From Paraburkholderia sprentiae WSM5005 (GTDB taxonomy: Bacteria > Pseudomonadota > Gammaproteobacteria > Burkholderiales > Burkholderiaceae): 64,000 nt of DNA. The stretch's first letter is position 1. The number at the start of each line of letters is the position of its first letter. A model generated the notes under the pieces. It had not been told where the DNA came from. It was given only the letters and a program-made list of their open reading frames with translations, and did no database searches. This document shows positions 16,294-29,673 of this stretch, one piece after another. The DNA is taken from positions 2,480,001 to 2,544,000 of the forward strand of contig NZ_CP017562.2 in NCBI RefSeq assembly GCF_001865575.2, written 5' to 3'. Position numbers and translations under genes: made by a program.

Positions 16294-19200
16294 ATGGAAT
16301 CTCCAAACGGGTACGCGCCGCGGATCTACTTTTTTCATTCTGTTCTCGCGGGGCCACTCGATGCGTGGCCCGCGCAGTTCGCGCACGCGGCCGGGCTTGG
16401 CTTCGATCATGCGTTGATCGGCGGGCTGTTCGAGCCGGGCCAGACCGGCCACAGCCAGCTGGTCGGCAATCACGCGCGGCTGCATCCGGTGTTCGAGGCG
16501 CAGCATTCGGTACGCGACGCCGTGCGCGTGCTCGCCGATGCCGCGCGCCGCAACAACCTGACGCTGCTGGTCGATCTCGTGATCGACCGCGTCGCCGCCG
16601 ACGGCGTCCTGTACGCAGAGCATTCGGACTGGTTTCACGCACGGGAGTCCGAGCTTGCGCGGCTCGATCCGCGCCACGTGCATCGCGAAGACAACGTCGT
16701 CTACGCGAATTTCGACGACCCTGCGACGAGCGCCTCGCTGACCGTCTGGTGGACCCAGCAACTGCTCGCGCTCGCCGACGCGGGTGTCGGCGGCTTTCGT
16801 TTCGATTCGCCGCATCGCGTGCCGGCCGCCGTATGGCGCGGCCTCGGCGACGAAGTGCGCGCGAAGCATCCGCACGTGCGCTTTCTCGCCGCTACGCCCG
16901 GCCTGTCGCGCGGCGATCTACCCGGTCTCGAAGCAGCCGGCTTCGACAGCGCGTTTTCGTCGGTGCGCTGGTGGGATTTCCGTTCGAGCTGGATGGCCGA
17001 GGAACATGCGGCGTTGGCCCGCGTAGGCGCGCCGATCGCCTTTCCCGAAGCGCCGTACGGCACGCGCCTCGCCGCCGAACTGACCGACGTGCACGATGCG
17101 GCGATCGTCGAGCGGGCTTATCGACGCGCGCTGTTCACGTCGGTGGCAGTGGGCAGCGGCTGGATGATGCCGATGGGCTTCGAATACGGCATCGCCGAAC
17201 CGATGTCGCAAACGCGCGGCGACGCGGCGCAGTTCGCGCGTGCCGCGCAGTCGCGCCGCTTCGATCTGAGTGCCGCCGTCACCCAGGCCAACGACTTCGC
17301 GCGCAACACGCCGACGCTGCACGCGAACGGCGAGTTGCGCCCATTGAGCGGACCCGGCGCATCGGCCGCGGTTCTGCTGCGCGCTGACGCGGCCGATCTG
17401 CGCGACGCAAGCGAAGCCGTTCTGATCGTCGTGAATCCCGAGCTCGGTGCGCCGGTGCGTGTCGATCCCGCGCGCTTCCTCGCGGGCGTGCCGGGCAGCT
17501 TTACGCGCTTCGCGCCGCTCGATGCACGCCGCCCGACCGAACCCGCGGCGCTCGTGCCGTTCGCGCTCGCGCCCGGTGCGGTGCGGCTGCTGCGCGCGTT
17601 CGCGGAAAAGCCGATCTGCCTCGCGCCACCGATCGACAAGGCGAACAGCAAGCGAAGCGGCCGCAAGAGCGTGCTCGACGCGATCGACGCGCCGCGCGTC
17701 GCGATCGAGAGCGTGTCGCCGTCGGTGGAAAACGGCCGCTTCGCGGCGAAACGCAGCGTCGGCGAGCGCGCGGAAATCCGCGCGGCGATCTTCGCCGAGG
17801 GTCATGACAAGATCGCCGCCGCCGTGCTATGGCGCGCCGCCGACGAAACCGCGTGGCACGAACAGTTGATGTCGCCCGCACCGCCGGCCGGGCTCGACTT
17901 GTGGAGCGCGCGCATTCCGCTCGAGAGGATCGGTCGCCACGAGTTCACCGTGATCGCGTGGCGCGACGACTTCGCGTCGCTCGTCGAGCACATCCAGAAG
18001 AAGCTGAAGGCGAACCAGACCGTCGAGATCGAACTCGACGAAGCCGCGCATCTGTTCGCGCTCGTGCTCGCCGAAGTCGAAACGGCCGATGACGCTCAGA
18101 AGGAGCCGCTCGAACACATCGTGCGCGAGTTCCAGAAGGCGGACGCCGAACGGAAGCTCGCACTGATCCTCGCGCCCGCCACCGCGAAGGCGATGACCGC
18201 CGCAAGGCATCGCCCGTTTTTGAGCCGCGACCCGGTGATCTACAAGATCGACGCGGAACGCACGGCCGCCCATTTCGCGAGCTGGTACGAGATCTTCCCG
18301 CGTTCGATGAGCGACGATGAATCGCGCCACGGCACGTTCGCGGACGTGACCGCGAAGCTGCCGCGCATCCGCGACATGGGCTTCGACGTGCTGTACTTCC
18401 CGCCGATCCACCCGATCGGTCTGGCGAACCGCAAGGGCCGCAACAACACGCTGACCGCGCAGCCGGGCGATGTGGGCAGTCCCTATGCGATCGGCGCGGC
18501 CGAAGGCGGCCACACCGCCGTGCATCCGCAGCTCGGCACGCTCGACGATTTCAAGGCGATGCGCGCCGCCGCGCATGCGCATGGCCTCGAGATCGCGCTC
18601 GACTTCGCGATTCAGTGCTCGCCCGATCACCCGTGGCTGAAGGAGCATCCGACATGGTTCGCGTGGCGCCCCGACGGTACGCTGCGCTACGCCGAGAATC
18701 CGCCGAAGAAGTATCAGGACATCGTCAATCCCGACTTCTATGCGCACGACGCAAAGCCCGGCCTGTGGCTCGCGTTGCGCGACGTGATCCTGTTCTGGAT
18801 CGACGCGGGCGTGCGCATCTTCCGCGTCGACAATCCGCACACGAAGCCGCTGCCGTTCTGGGAATGGATGATCGCCGACGTGCGCGCGCGCCATCCCGAC
18901 ACGATCTTCCTCGCCGAAGCCTTCACGCGGCCGCGCATGATGAACCGGCTGGGCAAGATCGGCTTCTCGCAGTCGTACACGTACTTCACGTGGCGCGAGT
19001 CGAAGCGCGACTTCACCGAGTACATGAGCGAGCTCACACAGACCGATGCGCGCGACTTCTACCGGCCGAACTTCTTCGTCAATACGCCGGACATCAACCC
19101 GCGCCATCTGCAATCGCAGGGACGCACGGGCTTTCTGATCCGCGCGGCGCTGGCCGCGACGCTGGCGGGACTGTGGGGCGTGTATAGCGGCTTCGAACTG

Positions 19201-19742
19201 TGCGAGGCCGCCGCGCTGCCGAACAGCGAAGAGTATCTGGATTCCGAAAAATATCAGTTGCGCGCGTGGGACTGGCACCGGCCCGGCAATATCGTCGGCG
19301 AGATCACCGCACTGAACCGCATCCGTCACGCGAATCCGGCGCTGCAAACGCATCTCGGTCTCACGTTCCTCACCGCGCACAACGATCACATTCTGTGCTT
19401 CGAAAAAGCGACCGAGTCGCGCGACAACGTGATCGTCGTCGCGATCAATCTCGATGCGTTCAACGAACAGGGCGCGGACATCGAGTTGTCGTGGGACACG
19501 TTCCAACGCTGGCATCTGCACGATCACGCGACGCTCGAAGTGATCGACCAGATGACCGGCGCGCGCTTCGAATGGCACGGACGCTGGCAGCACGTGCGAC
19601 TCGGCTCGGGCCAACCGTTCTCGATCTGGCGCATCGCGCCGCTAGGCGGCCTGCCCGCCGATCGTCCGGAGGACACCGACCACGATCCCGACAGCGCTGA
19701 TCACGCAGACGCTGGCAACCCAACCTGGATGGAAGGTGGAAC

Positions 19743-19746
<4 letters not shown>
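16294..19746 (+). CDS. glgE: GlgE maltosyltransferase with an extra N-terminal pseudo-GH13 domain
   Basis: A 1150-aa alpha-1,4-glucan:maltose-1-phosphate maltosyltransferase, about 480 residues longer than typical GlgE (about 660-700 aa). The catalytic part is the C-terminal half: nucleophile Asp846 in FRVDNPHTKP, acid/base Glu875 in FLAEAFTRP, and the GlgE phrase YSGFELCE. It adds maltose from maltose-1-phosphate to the non-reducing end of alpha-glucan. Residues about 1-440 resemble another GH13 barrel: Asp171 in FRFDSPH is present, but the position 29 residues later, matching Glu875, is Ala200 in FLAATPG. That domain should be inactive, perhaps glucan-binding. First gene of the operon; its TGA overlaps the treS ATG. 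Confidence 0.93.
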
Positions 19747-23202
<3,456 letters not shown>

Positions 23203-23210
<8 letters not shown>

Positions 23211-25413
23211 GCATGATCCGGCCGCAGGCCTTCAACCCGTCGATATCGACGCGCTCGTCGAGGCGCGTCACCCCGATCCGTTTTCGCAGCTCGGGCTACA
23301 CCAGACCGATGCCGGGCCGATCGTGCGCGCGCTGCTGCCGAATGCCGCGCACGTCACCGTGATTTCGCGTGCCGACGGCGCGACGCTCGGCGAGCTCGAG
23401 CAGTTGCGCCCCGGCCTGTTCGCGGGACGGATCACGTCGGCGATGCCGTACCGCTTGCGGATCGACTGGCATGGCGTCGTGCAGGAAGTGGAGGACACCT
23501 ATTCGTTTGGTCCAGTGCTCGGCGACGAGCCGCTCGAGCGTCTCGCGCGCGGCGATCCGTACGCGGTGCTCGAATGTCTCGGCGCGCGGCCGCTCGACAT
23601 CGACGGTGTGCCGGGTGTGCGCTTTGCCGTGTGGGCGCCGAATGCGCGGCGCGTGTCGGTGGTCGGCGACTTCAACGCGTGGGACGGCCGCCGTCATCCG
23701 ATGCGCCGGCGTCATCAGGCGGGCGTCTGGGAGCTGTTCGTGCCGCGCGTCGGCGCGGGCACGCGTTACAAGTACGAGCTGCTGTCGCGCGACGGCCATC
23801 CGCTGCCGCTGAAGGCCGACCCGTGCGCGATGCAGACGGAAAAGCCGCCGGGCACCGCGTCGATCGTCGCGCACGTCGACGAGATCGAGCAGTTTCCGTG
23901 GAGCGATCACGAGTGGATCCAGTCGCGCGCCGACAAGCAGACCGCGCGCACGCCGATCACGATCTACGAAGTGCACGCCGAGTCGTGGCTGCGCGTCGCC
24001 GAGGAGGGTCAGCGTGGTCTCGTCTGGGAAGAGCTCGCCGAGCGGCTGATTCCCTACGCGAAGAGCATGGGCTTCACGCACATCGAATTTCTGCCGATCG
24101 CCGAACATCCGTTCGGCGGCTCATGGGGCTATCAACCGCTCGGGCAATTCGCGCCGTCCGCGCGCTTCGGCAAGCCAGAGCAGTTCGCGCGTTTCGTCGA
24201 TCGCGCGCACGAAGCGGGGCTCGGCGTGATTCTCGACTGGGTGCCCGCGCATTTCCCGAACGACGCCCACGGGCTGATCGATTTCGACGGCACGCCGCTC
24301 TACGAGCATGCCGACCCGCGCGAAGGCTACCACCAGGACTGGAACACGATGATCTATAACCTCGGCCGCAACGAGGTCAGCGCGTTCCTGATCGCGTCGG
24401 GGCTCGCGTGGTTGAAGCGCTATCACGTCGATGGCTTGCGCGTGGATGCGGTCGCATCGATGCTGTATCGCGACTATTCGCGCGCGGCCGGCGAGTGGGT
24501 GCCGAACATCTACGGCGGCCGCGAGAATCTCGAATCGATCGCATTCCTCAAGCGCCTGAATCACGAAGTCCGTTACGTGCCGGGCGCGCCAGGCGCGATC
24601 GCGGTCGCCGAGGAATCGACCGCATGGCCGGGCGTGACCGCGCGCGTCGCGGACGGCGGTCTCGGCTTCGATTTCAAGTGGAACATGGGCTGGATGCACG
24701 ACACGCTGCACTACATGCACGAAGACCCGGTGTATCGCCAATACCATCACCACAACATGACGTTCGGCATGGTGTACGCGTATTCCGAGCGCTTCGTGCT
24801 GCCGCTTTCGCACGACGAGGTGGTGCACGGTAAAGGCTCGCTGCTGGGCAAGATGCCAGGCGACCACTGGCAGCGTTTCGCGAATCTGCGCGCGTACTTC
24901 GGTTTCATGTGGACGCACCCGGGCAAGAAGCTGCTGTTCATGGGCGGCGAATTCGGCCAGATGGCGGAGTTCGATCATGACACCTCGCCGCACTGGCATC
25001 TTCTCGACGATCCGAACCACCACGGCGTGCAACTGCTGGTGCGTGACCTTAACCATCTGTATCGCAACGAGCCCGCGCTGCATCTGCTCGACAGCGAACC
25101 GGGCGGCTTCGAATGGTTGATCGGCGACGACAGCGGCAACAGCGTGTTCGCCTATCGGCGCACCGACGGCGCGGGCCAGGAGTTCGTCGTGGCGTGCAAC
25201 ATGACGCCGGTGCCGCGGCTCGGCTATCGGCTCGGCATGCCGCGCGGCGGCCGTTGGACGGAAGCACTGAATACCGATGCGGCGGTGTACGGCGGCTCGA
25301 ACATGGGCAACGGCGGGCTGATTCATACCGAGCCCGTGTCGAGCCACGGCAGGCCGCATTCCGCGGCGTTGATCCTGCCCCCGCTCGCGACAATCGTATT
25401 GCGTGCGGACTGA
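23203..25413 (+). CDS. glgB: 1,4-alpha-glucan branching enzyme
   Basis: A 736-aa branching enzyme of the usual size. An N-terminal carbohydrate-binding domain (about 20-110) and a CBM48 domain ([20 protein letters not shown]) precede the GH13 barrel. The nucleophile is Asp415 ([15 protein letters not shown]), the acid/base Glu470 (AVAEEST), and the transition-state Asp is in [13 protein letters not shown]. It moves alpha-1,4 segments to alpha-1,6 positions, giving GlgE product its branches. The frame is open further upstream inside treS, but the ATG followed by [11 protein letters not shown] is the normal start and overlaps the treS stop. Confidence 0.95.
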
Positions 25414-25429
25414 ATAATCGGGCGGTAAC

Positions 25430-25468
25430 ACGGGCGCGCGGCGCGAAGGGCAGGCGCCGCGCGCCCGT
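25430..25468. other. Long perfect hairpin between glgB and glgX
   Basis: A perfect 15-bp GC-rich stem with a nine-base loop lies in the only sizeable gap of the operon (116 bases). No T run follows on either strand, so it is not a classical intrinsic terminator. It may set the glgB/glgX ratio by partial termination or protect the upstream mRNA from exonucleases. Confidence 0.6.
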
Positions 25469-25529
25469 TGCATGAAGACCCAGGCAGACCCCGGCTTGAG
25501 CTCGACAAACAGAACAGGAAAGGGAAATC

Positions 25530-27743
25530 ATGTCGCATGCGTTGCCCGACCGGTTGCTGCCCGGCGCCCCGTATCCGCTCGGCGCGAGCTGGGACGGGCT
25601 GGGCGTCAACTTCGCGGTGTTCTCGGCGAATGCGCAGAAAATCGAGCTATGCCTGTTCGATTCCACCGGCCGTAAGGAAATCCGCCGCTTCGCCATGCCC
25701 GAATGCACCGACGAGATCTGGCACGGCTATCTGCCGAACGCGCATCCGGGCACCGCGTACGGCTTTCGCGCGCATGGGCCGTATCAGCCGCATTTCGGGC
25801 ATCGCTTCAATCCGCATAAGCTGCTACTCGATCCGTATGCGCGCAAGCTCGTCGGACAATTTCGCTGGTCGGACGCGCTGTTCGGCTATCGCGTGCATTC
25901 GAATCGTGCGGACCTCTCGATCGACCGACGCGATTCCGCGCCCGCGATGCCCAAGTGCGTCGTGATCGACGAGGCGTTCGACTCGTCGCACGACAAGCGT
26001 CCCGACGTGCCATGGGGCGAAACCGTGATCTATGAAACGCACCTGCGCGGCGCGTCCATGCTGCGTGCCGACTTGCGCCAGCACGAGCGCGGCACCTTCG
26101 CCGCGCTCGCCTCGCCCGAGTTCATCGAGCATCTGCTGAAGCTCGGCGTGACCGCGATCGAGCTGCTGCCGGTGCACGCGTTCGTGAACGACCGTTTCCT
26201 GGTGGAGCGCGGCCTGCGCAACTACTGGGGCTACAACACCGCCGCGTTCTTCGCGCCCGAGCCGACCTATCTGAGCACGCACCGGCTCGACGAAATGCGC
26301 ATCGCCGTGCGGCAACTGCACGCGGCCGGCATCGAAGTGATTCTCGACGTGGTCTACAACCACACCTGCGAAAGCAACGAGATGGGCCCGACCATTTCAT
26401 GGCGCGGCCTCGACAATGCCAGCTACTACCGGCTGATTCCCGGCGACGAGCGTCATCACATCAACGACACGGGCTGCGGCAACACGGTCAACCTGCCGCA
26501 TCCGCGGGTGCTGCAGATGGTGATGGATTCGCTGCGCTACTGGTCCACCGCGTTCAATATCGACGGCTTCCGTTTCGATCTCGGCGTGACGCTCGGGCGC
26601 GAAAGCCACGGCTTCGATCCGGGTTCGGGCCTGTTCGATGCGTTGCGTCAGGACCCGGTTCTGTCGCAGTGCAAGCTGATTTCCGAGCCTTGGGACATCG
26701 GTCCCGGCGGCTATCAGCTCGGCAATCATCCACCGGGCTTCAGCGAATGGAACGACCGCTTCCGTGACACGGTGCGACGTTTCTGGCGCGGCGACGCCGG
26801 GCTGCGGCCGGATCTCGCCGCGCGCCTGACCGGTTCGGCCGATCTGTTCAACCGGCGGCATCGCAAGCCGTGGGCGTCGATCAACTTCGTCACGTCGCAT
26901 GACGGCTTCACATTGGCCGATGTCACCGCCTACGAGCAGAAACACAACGAAGCCAACCAGGAAGACAACAACGACGGCCACAACGAGAATTGCAGCCGCA
27001 ACTGGGGCGTCGAAGGCGCGACCGACGATCCGGCGATCCTCGCGACGCGCCGTCGCGTGTCGCGCTCGCTGATCGCGACACTGATGATCGCGCTCGGCAC
27101 GCCGATGCTGCTCGCCGGCGACGAAGCGCTGCGCACGCAGCGCGGCAACAACAATGCGTACTGTCAGGATAACGACATATCGTGGATCGACTGGGATCTC
27201 GCGGATTCGCCGGAAGGGCAGCGCATGACCGAATTCGTCGCGCGTGTGATCGCGTTGCGCAAGCGCCATCCGCTGCTGCGTGAAACGCGCTTTCTGTTCG
27301 GCGACCGCGAAGTGCTGCCCGGCCTGTTCGACGTCGGCTGGTTCGACGAGCACGGCGATCCGCTGACGATCGAAGCGTGGCAGGACCCGGAGGGACGCGC
27401 ATTCACGTTGCGTCGCGCGGGTCCGGGCCTGAATGGCGAAACCGAAGTATTGTTATTGATGCTCAACGCTCACGAGGAGCCGCTGCAGTTCGCTCCTCCC
27501 GCGCCGCACCTGGAATGGCACGTGCTGTTAGACACGGCCGTTCCCGAACGCGCGCCGCAGCGGCTCGCGACCGCCGAGCTCGAGGTCGCCGCGCATGGCC
27601 TCGTGATGCTCGCCGCGCAGCCGAGCGGCGATGCCGACTGGCAAGCCGGCTGGAAGGCTGGCGCACAGCACGGCCCACGGCTGTTGACCGCGCTGCCGCC
27701 CGATCCGGGCGCGCAGACGCCGGACGGTGAAGGTTCGCAATGA
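25530..27743 (+). CDS. glgX: Glycogen debranching enzyme
   Basis: A 737-aa isoamylase-type enzyme that hydrolyses alpha-1,6 branches of glycogen. CBM48 at the N-terminus (YPLGASWDGLGVNFAVFSAN) is followed by the GH13 barrel with nucleophile Asp350 (GFRFDLGVTLGRE) and acid/base Glu386 (LISEPWDIGPGGYQLG); the third Asp is in FVTSHDGFTLADV. A strong GGAAAGGG precedes the ATG. It provides linear maltooligosaccharides for MalQ and TreY downstream. Confidence 0.95.
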   Translation: MSHALPDRLLPGAPYPLGASWDGLGVNFAVFSANAQKIELCLFDSTGRKEIRRFAMPECTDEIWHGYLPNAHPGTAYGFRAHGPYQPHFGHRFNPHKLLLDPYARKLVGQFRWSDALFGYRVHSNRADLSIDRRDSAPAMPKCVVIDEAFDSSHDKRPDVPWGETVIYETHLRGASMLRADLRQHERGTFAALASPEFIEHLLKLGVTAIELLPVHAFVNDRFLVERGLRNYWGYNTAAFFAPEPTYLSTHRLDEMRIAVRQLHAAGIEVILDVVYNHTCESNEMGPTISWRGLDNASYYRLIPGDERHHINDTGCGNTVNLPHPRVLQMVMDSLRYWSTAFNIDGFRFDLGVTLGRESHGFDPGSGLFDALRQDPVLSQCKLISEPWDIGPGGYQLGNHPPGFSEWNDRFRDTVRRFWRGDAGLRPDLAARLTGSADLFNRRHRKPWASINFVTSHDGFTLADVTAYEQKHNEANQEDNNDGHNENCSRNWGVEGATDDPAILATRRRVSRSLIATLMIALGTPMLLAGDEALRTQRGNNNAYCQDNDISWIDWDLADSPEGQRMTEFVARVIALRKRHPLLRETRFLFGDREVLPGLFDVGWFDEHGDPLTIEAWQDPEGRAFTLRRAGPGLNGETEVLLLMLNAHEEPLQFAPPAPHLEWHVLLDTAVPERAPQRLATAELEVAAHGLVMLAAQPSGDADWQAGWKAGAQHGPRLLTALPPDPGAQTPDGEGSQ

Positions 27744-27768
27744 ACTCGCAGATTCGAATGGTGAAGAC

Positions 27769-29673
27769 ATGTCTGAAAGTCCGATTGATCCTCACGCGCA
27801 TCATCACGCGCACTGCCTGCCGTTCAGCGCGCAGTTGATCGGCGCGAGCAGCATCCGACCGCGCACGCGGTTCCGTTTTTGGGCGCCGTCGTGCAAAAGC
27901 GTGCAGGTGGTCATCGAAAACGGCCACGCGCAGGGCACGCACGACATGACGCCGACCGGCAACGGCTGGTTCGAGAGCACCGTCGAGTGCGGCGCGGGCA
28001 CGTTGTATCGCATGCGGCTCGACGACGGGCAGATGGTGCCCGATCCGGCCTCGCGGTTTCAGCCGCAGGACGTGCACGGCCCGAGCGAAGTGATCGATCC
28101 ACGCGCCTATCGTTGGGAACACACCGCCTGGCACGGCCGGCCCTGGGAAGAAACGGTGCTGTACGAATTGCACGTCGGAGCAATGGGCGGCTACGCGGGC
28201 GTGCAAAAGCGCCTGCCCGAACTCGCGGCGCTCGGCGTCACCGCCATCGAGCTGATGCCGTTGAACGACTTTCCCGGTCGTCACAACTGGGGCTACGACG
28301 GCGTGCTGCCGTACGCGCCCGACTCCGCGTACGGCCGCCCCGAAGCGCTGAAAGCGCTGATCGACGCCGCGCACGGCCTCGGCCTGATGGTTTTTCTCGA
28401 CGTCGTCTACAACCACTTCGGACCGGACGGCAATTATCTGCATACTTACGCGGAGCCGTTTTTCCGCGCAGGCGTGAAAACGCCGTGGGGCCCCGCGATC
28501 GACTTCGAGCGCAGCGAAGTCAGCGACTTCTTCACCGACAACGCGATCTACTGGATCAACGAATACCGCATCGACGGCCTACGCTTCGATGCGGTGCATG
28601 CGATCGACAATCCCGGCTGGCTGCGCGAGCTGTCGGACCATGTCCGCGCGCACGTCCAGCATGGCCGCCACGTGCACCTGGTGCTCGAAAACGAGCACAA
28701 CGAGGCTAGCCTGCTCGACGCGCATTTCGACGCGCAATGGAACGACGACGCGCACAACACGCTGCACGTGCTGCTGACCGGCGAAACTGAAGGCTATTAC
28801 CACGCGTATGCAAACGAACCGATTCGCCGGCTCGCGCGCGTGTTGTCCGAAGGCTTCGCGTATCAGGGCGAGCCGTCGCCGCTGCACGACGGTGCGCCGC
28901 GCGGCGAGCCGAGCGCGCATCTGCCGCCCACGTCGTTTGTGATGTTTTTGCAGAACCACGATCAGGTCGGCAACCGCGCGTTCGGCGAACGTCTGCGCAA
29001 GCTGACCTCGGATGACGCGCTGCGCGCGGCGACGGCGTTGCTGTTGCTGTCGCCGCAAATTCCGCTGCTGTTCATGGACGAGGAACATGGCTCGACGCAA
29101 CCGTTCCTGTTTTTCACCGATTACACCGGCGATCTCGCCGACGCCGTGCGCGAAGGACGGCGCCGCGAATTTGCACGCTTCGCCGCGTTCAGCGACGAAG
29201 CGCGCCGCGCGCAGATTCCCGATCCGAACGACCCCGAGACCTTCGCCGCCTCGTCGCCGCCCGCGCCCGATGCGGAGCCGACGCCGGATCGGCTGGACTG
29301 GATGCACTTCTACAAGTCCGCGCTCGCGGTGCGCGCGAAGCTGGTCACGCCGCGCTTGAAGCATACGAAGGCGTGTGGCGCGACGGTGCTGCGAGATGCC
29401 GCCGGCGGCGACGCGAACGCGCTGATCGCGCGCTGGATACTCGGCGATGGCGAGACGCTGTCGATTGCATTGAATCTCGCGCGGCAGAACGTCGCGTTCG
29501 ACGATATTCCGGACGGCAAGATCGTGTTCGAAACACCGCCACGCGCGCGCGAGCGGGTCGACGCGCGGGTGTTGCCCGCTCATGCGTGCATCGCGTGGCT
29601 GACCGGCGACATCAACGAATTCGCGAGCCGCCACGATGCGCGCATCGCATCGCACGAGGAGCAGCGCGCGTGA
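27769..29673 (+). CDS. treZ: Malto-oligosyltrehalose trehalohydrolase
   Basis: A 634-aa GH13 enzyme that cleaves trehalose from maltooligosyltrehalose made by TreY. An N-terminal CBM48-like domain (RTRFRFWAPSCKSVQVVIEN) leads into the barrel with nucleophile Asp274 (GLRFDAVHAID), acid/base Glu307 (LVLENEHN) and NHDQVGNRAFG. A GTG 42 bases upstream would overlap glgX but has no ribosome-binding site, so the ATG 26 bases after glgX is preferred. The stop overlaps the malQ GTG. Confidence 0.93.
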   Translation: MSESPIDPHAHHHAHCLPFSAQLIGASSIRPRTRFRFWAPSCKSVQVVIENGHAQGTHDMTPTGNGWFESTVECGAGTLYRMRLDDGQMVPDPASRFQPQDVHGPSEVIDPRAYRWEHTAWHGRPWEETVLYELHVGAMGGYAGVQKRLPELAALGVTAIELMPLNDFPGRHNWGYDGVLPYAPDSAYGRPEALKALIDAAHGLGLMVFLDVVYNHFGPDGNYLHTYAEPFFRAGVKTPWGPAIDFERSEVSDFFTDNAIYWINEYRIDGLRFDAVHAIDNPGWLRELSDHVRAHVQHGRHVHLVLENEHNEASLLDAHFDAQWNDDAHNTLHVLLTGETEGYYHAYANEPIRRLARVLSEGFAYQGEPSPLHDGAPRGEPSAHLPPTSFVMFLQNHDQVGNRAFGERLRKLTSDDALRAATALLLLSPQIPLLFMDEEHGSTQPFLFFTDYTGDLADAVREGRRREFARFAAFSDEARRAQIPDPNDPETFAASSPPAPDAEPTPDRLDWMHFYKSALAVRAKLVTPRLKHTKACGATVLRDAAGGDANALIARWILGDGETLSIALNLARQNVAFDDIPDGKIVFETPPRARERVDARVLPAHACIAWLTGDINEFASRHDARIASHEEQRA

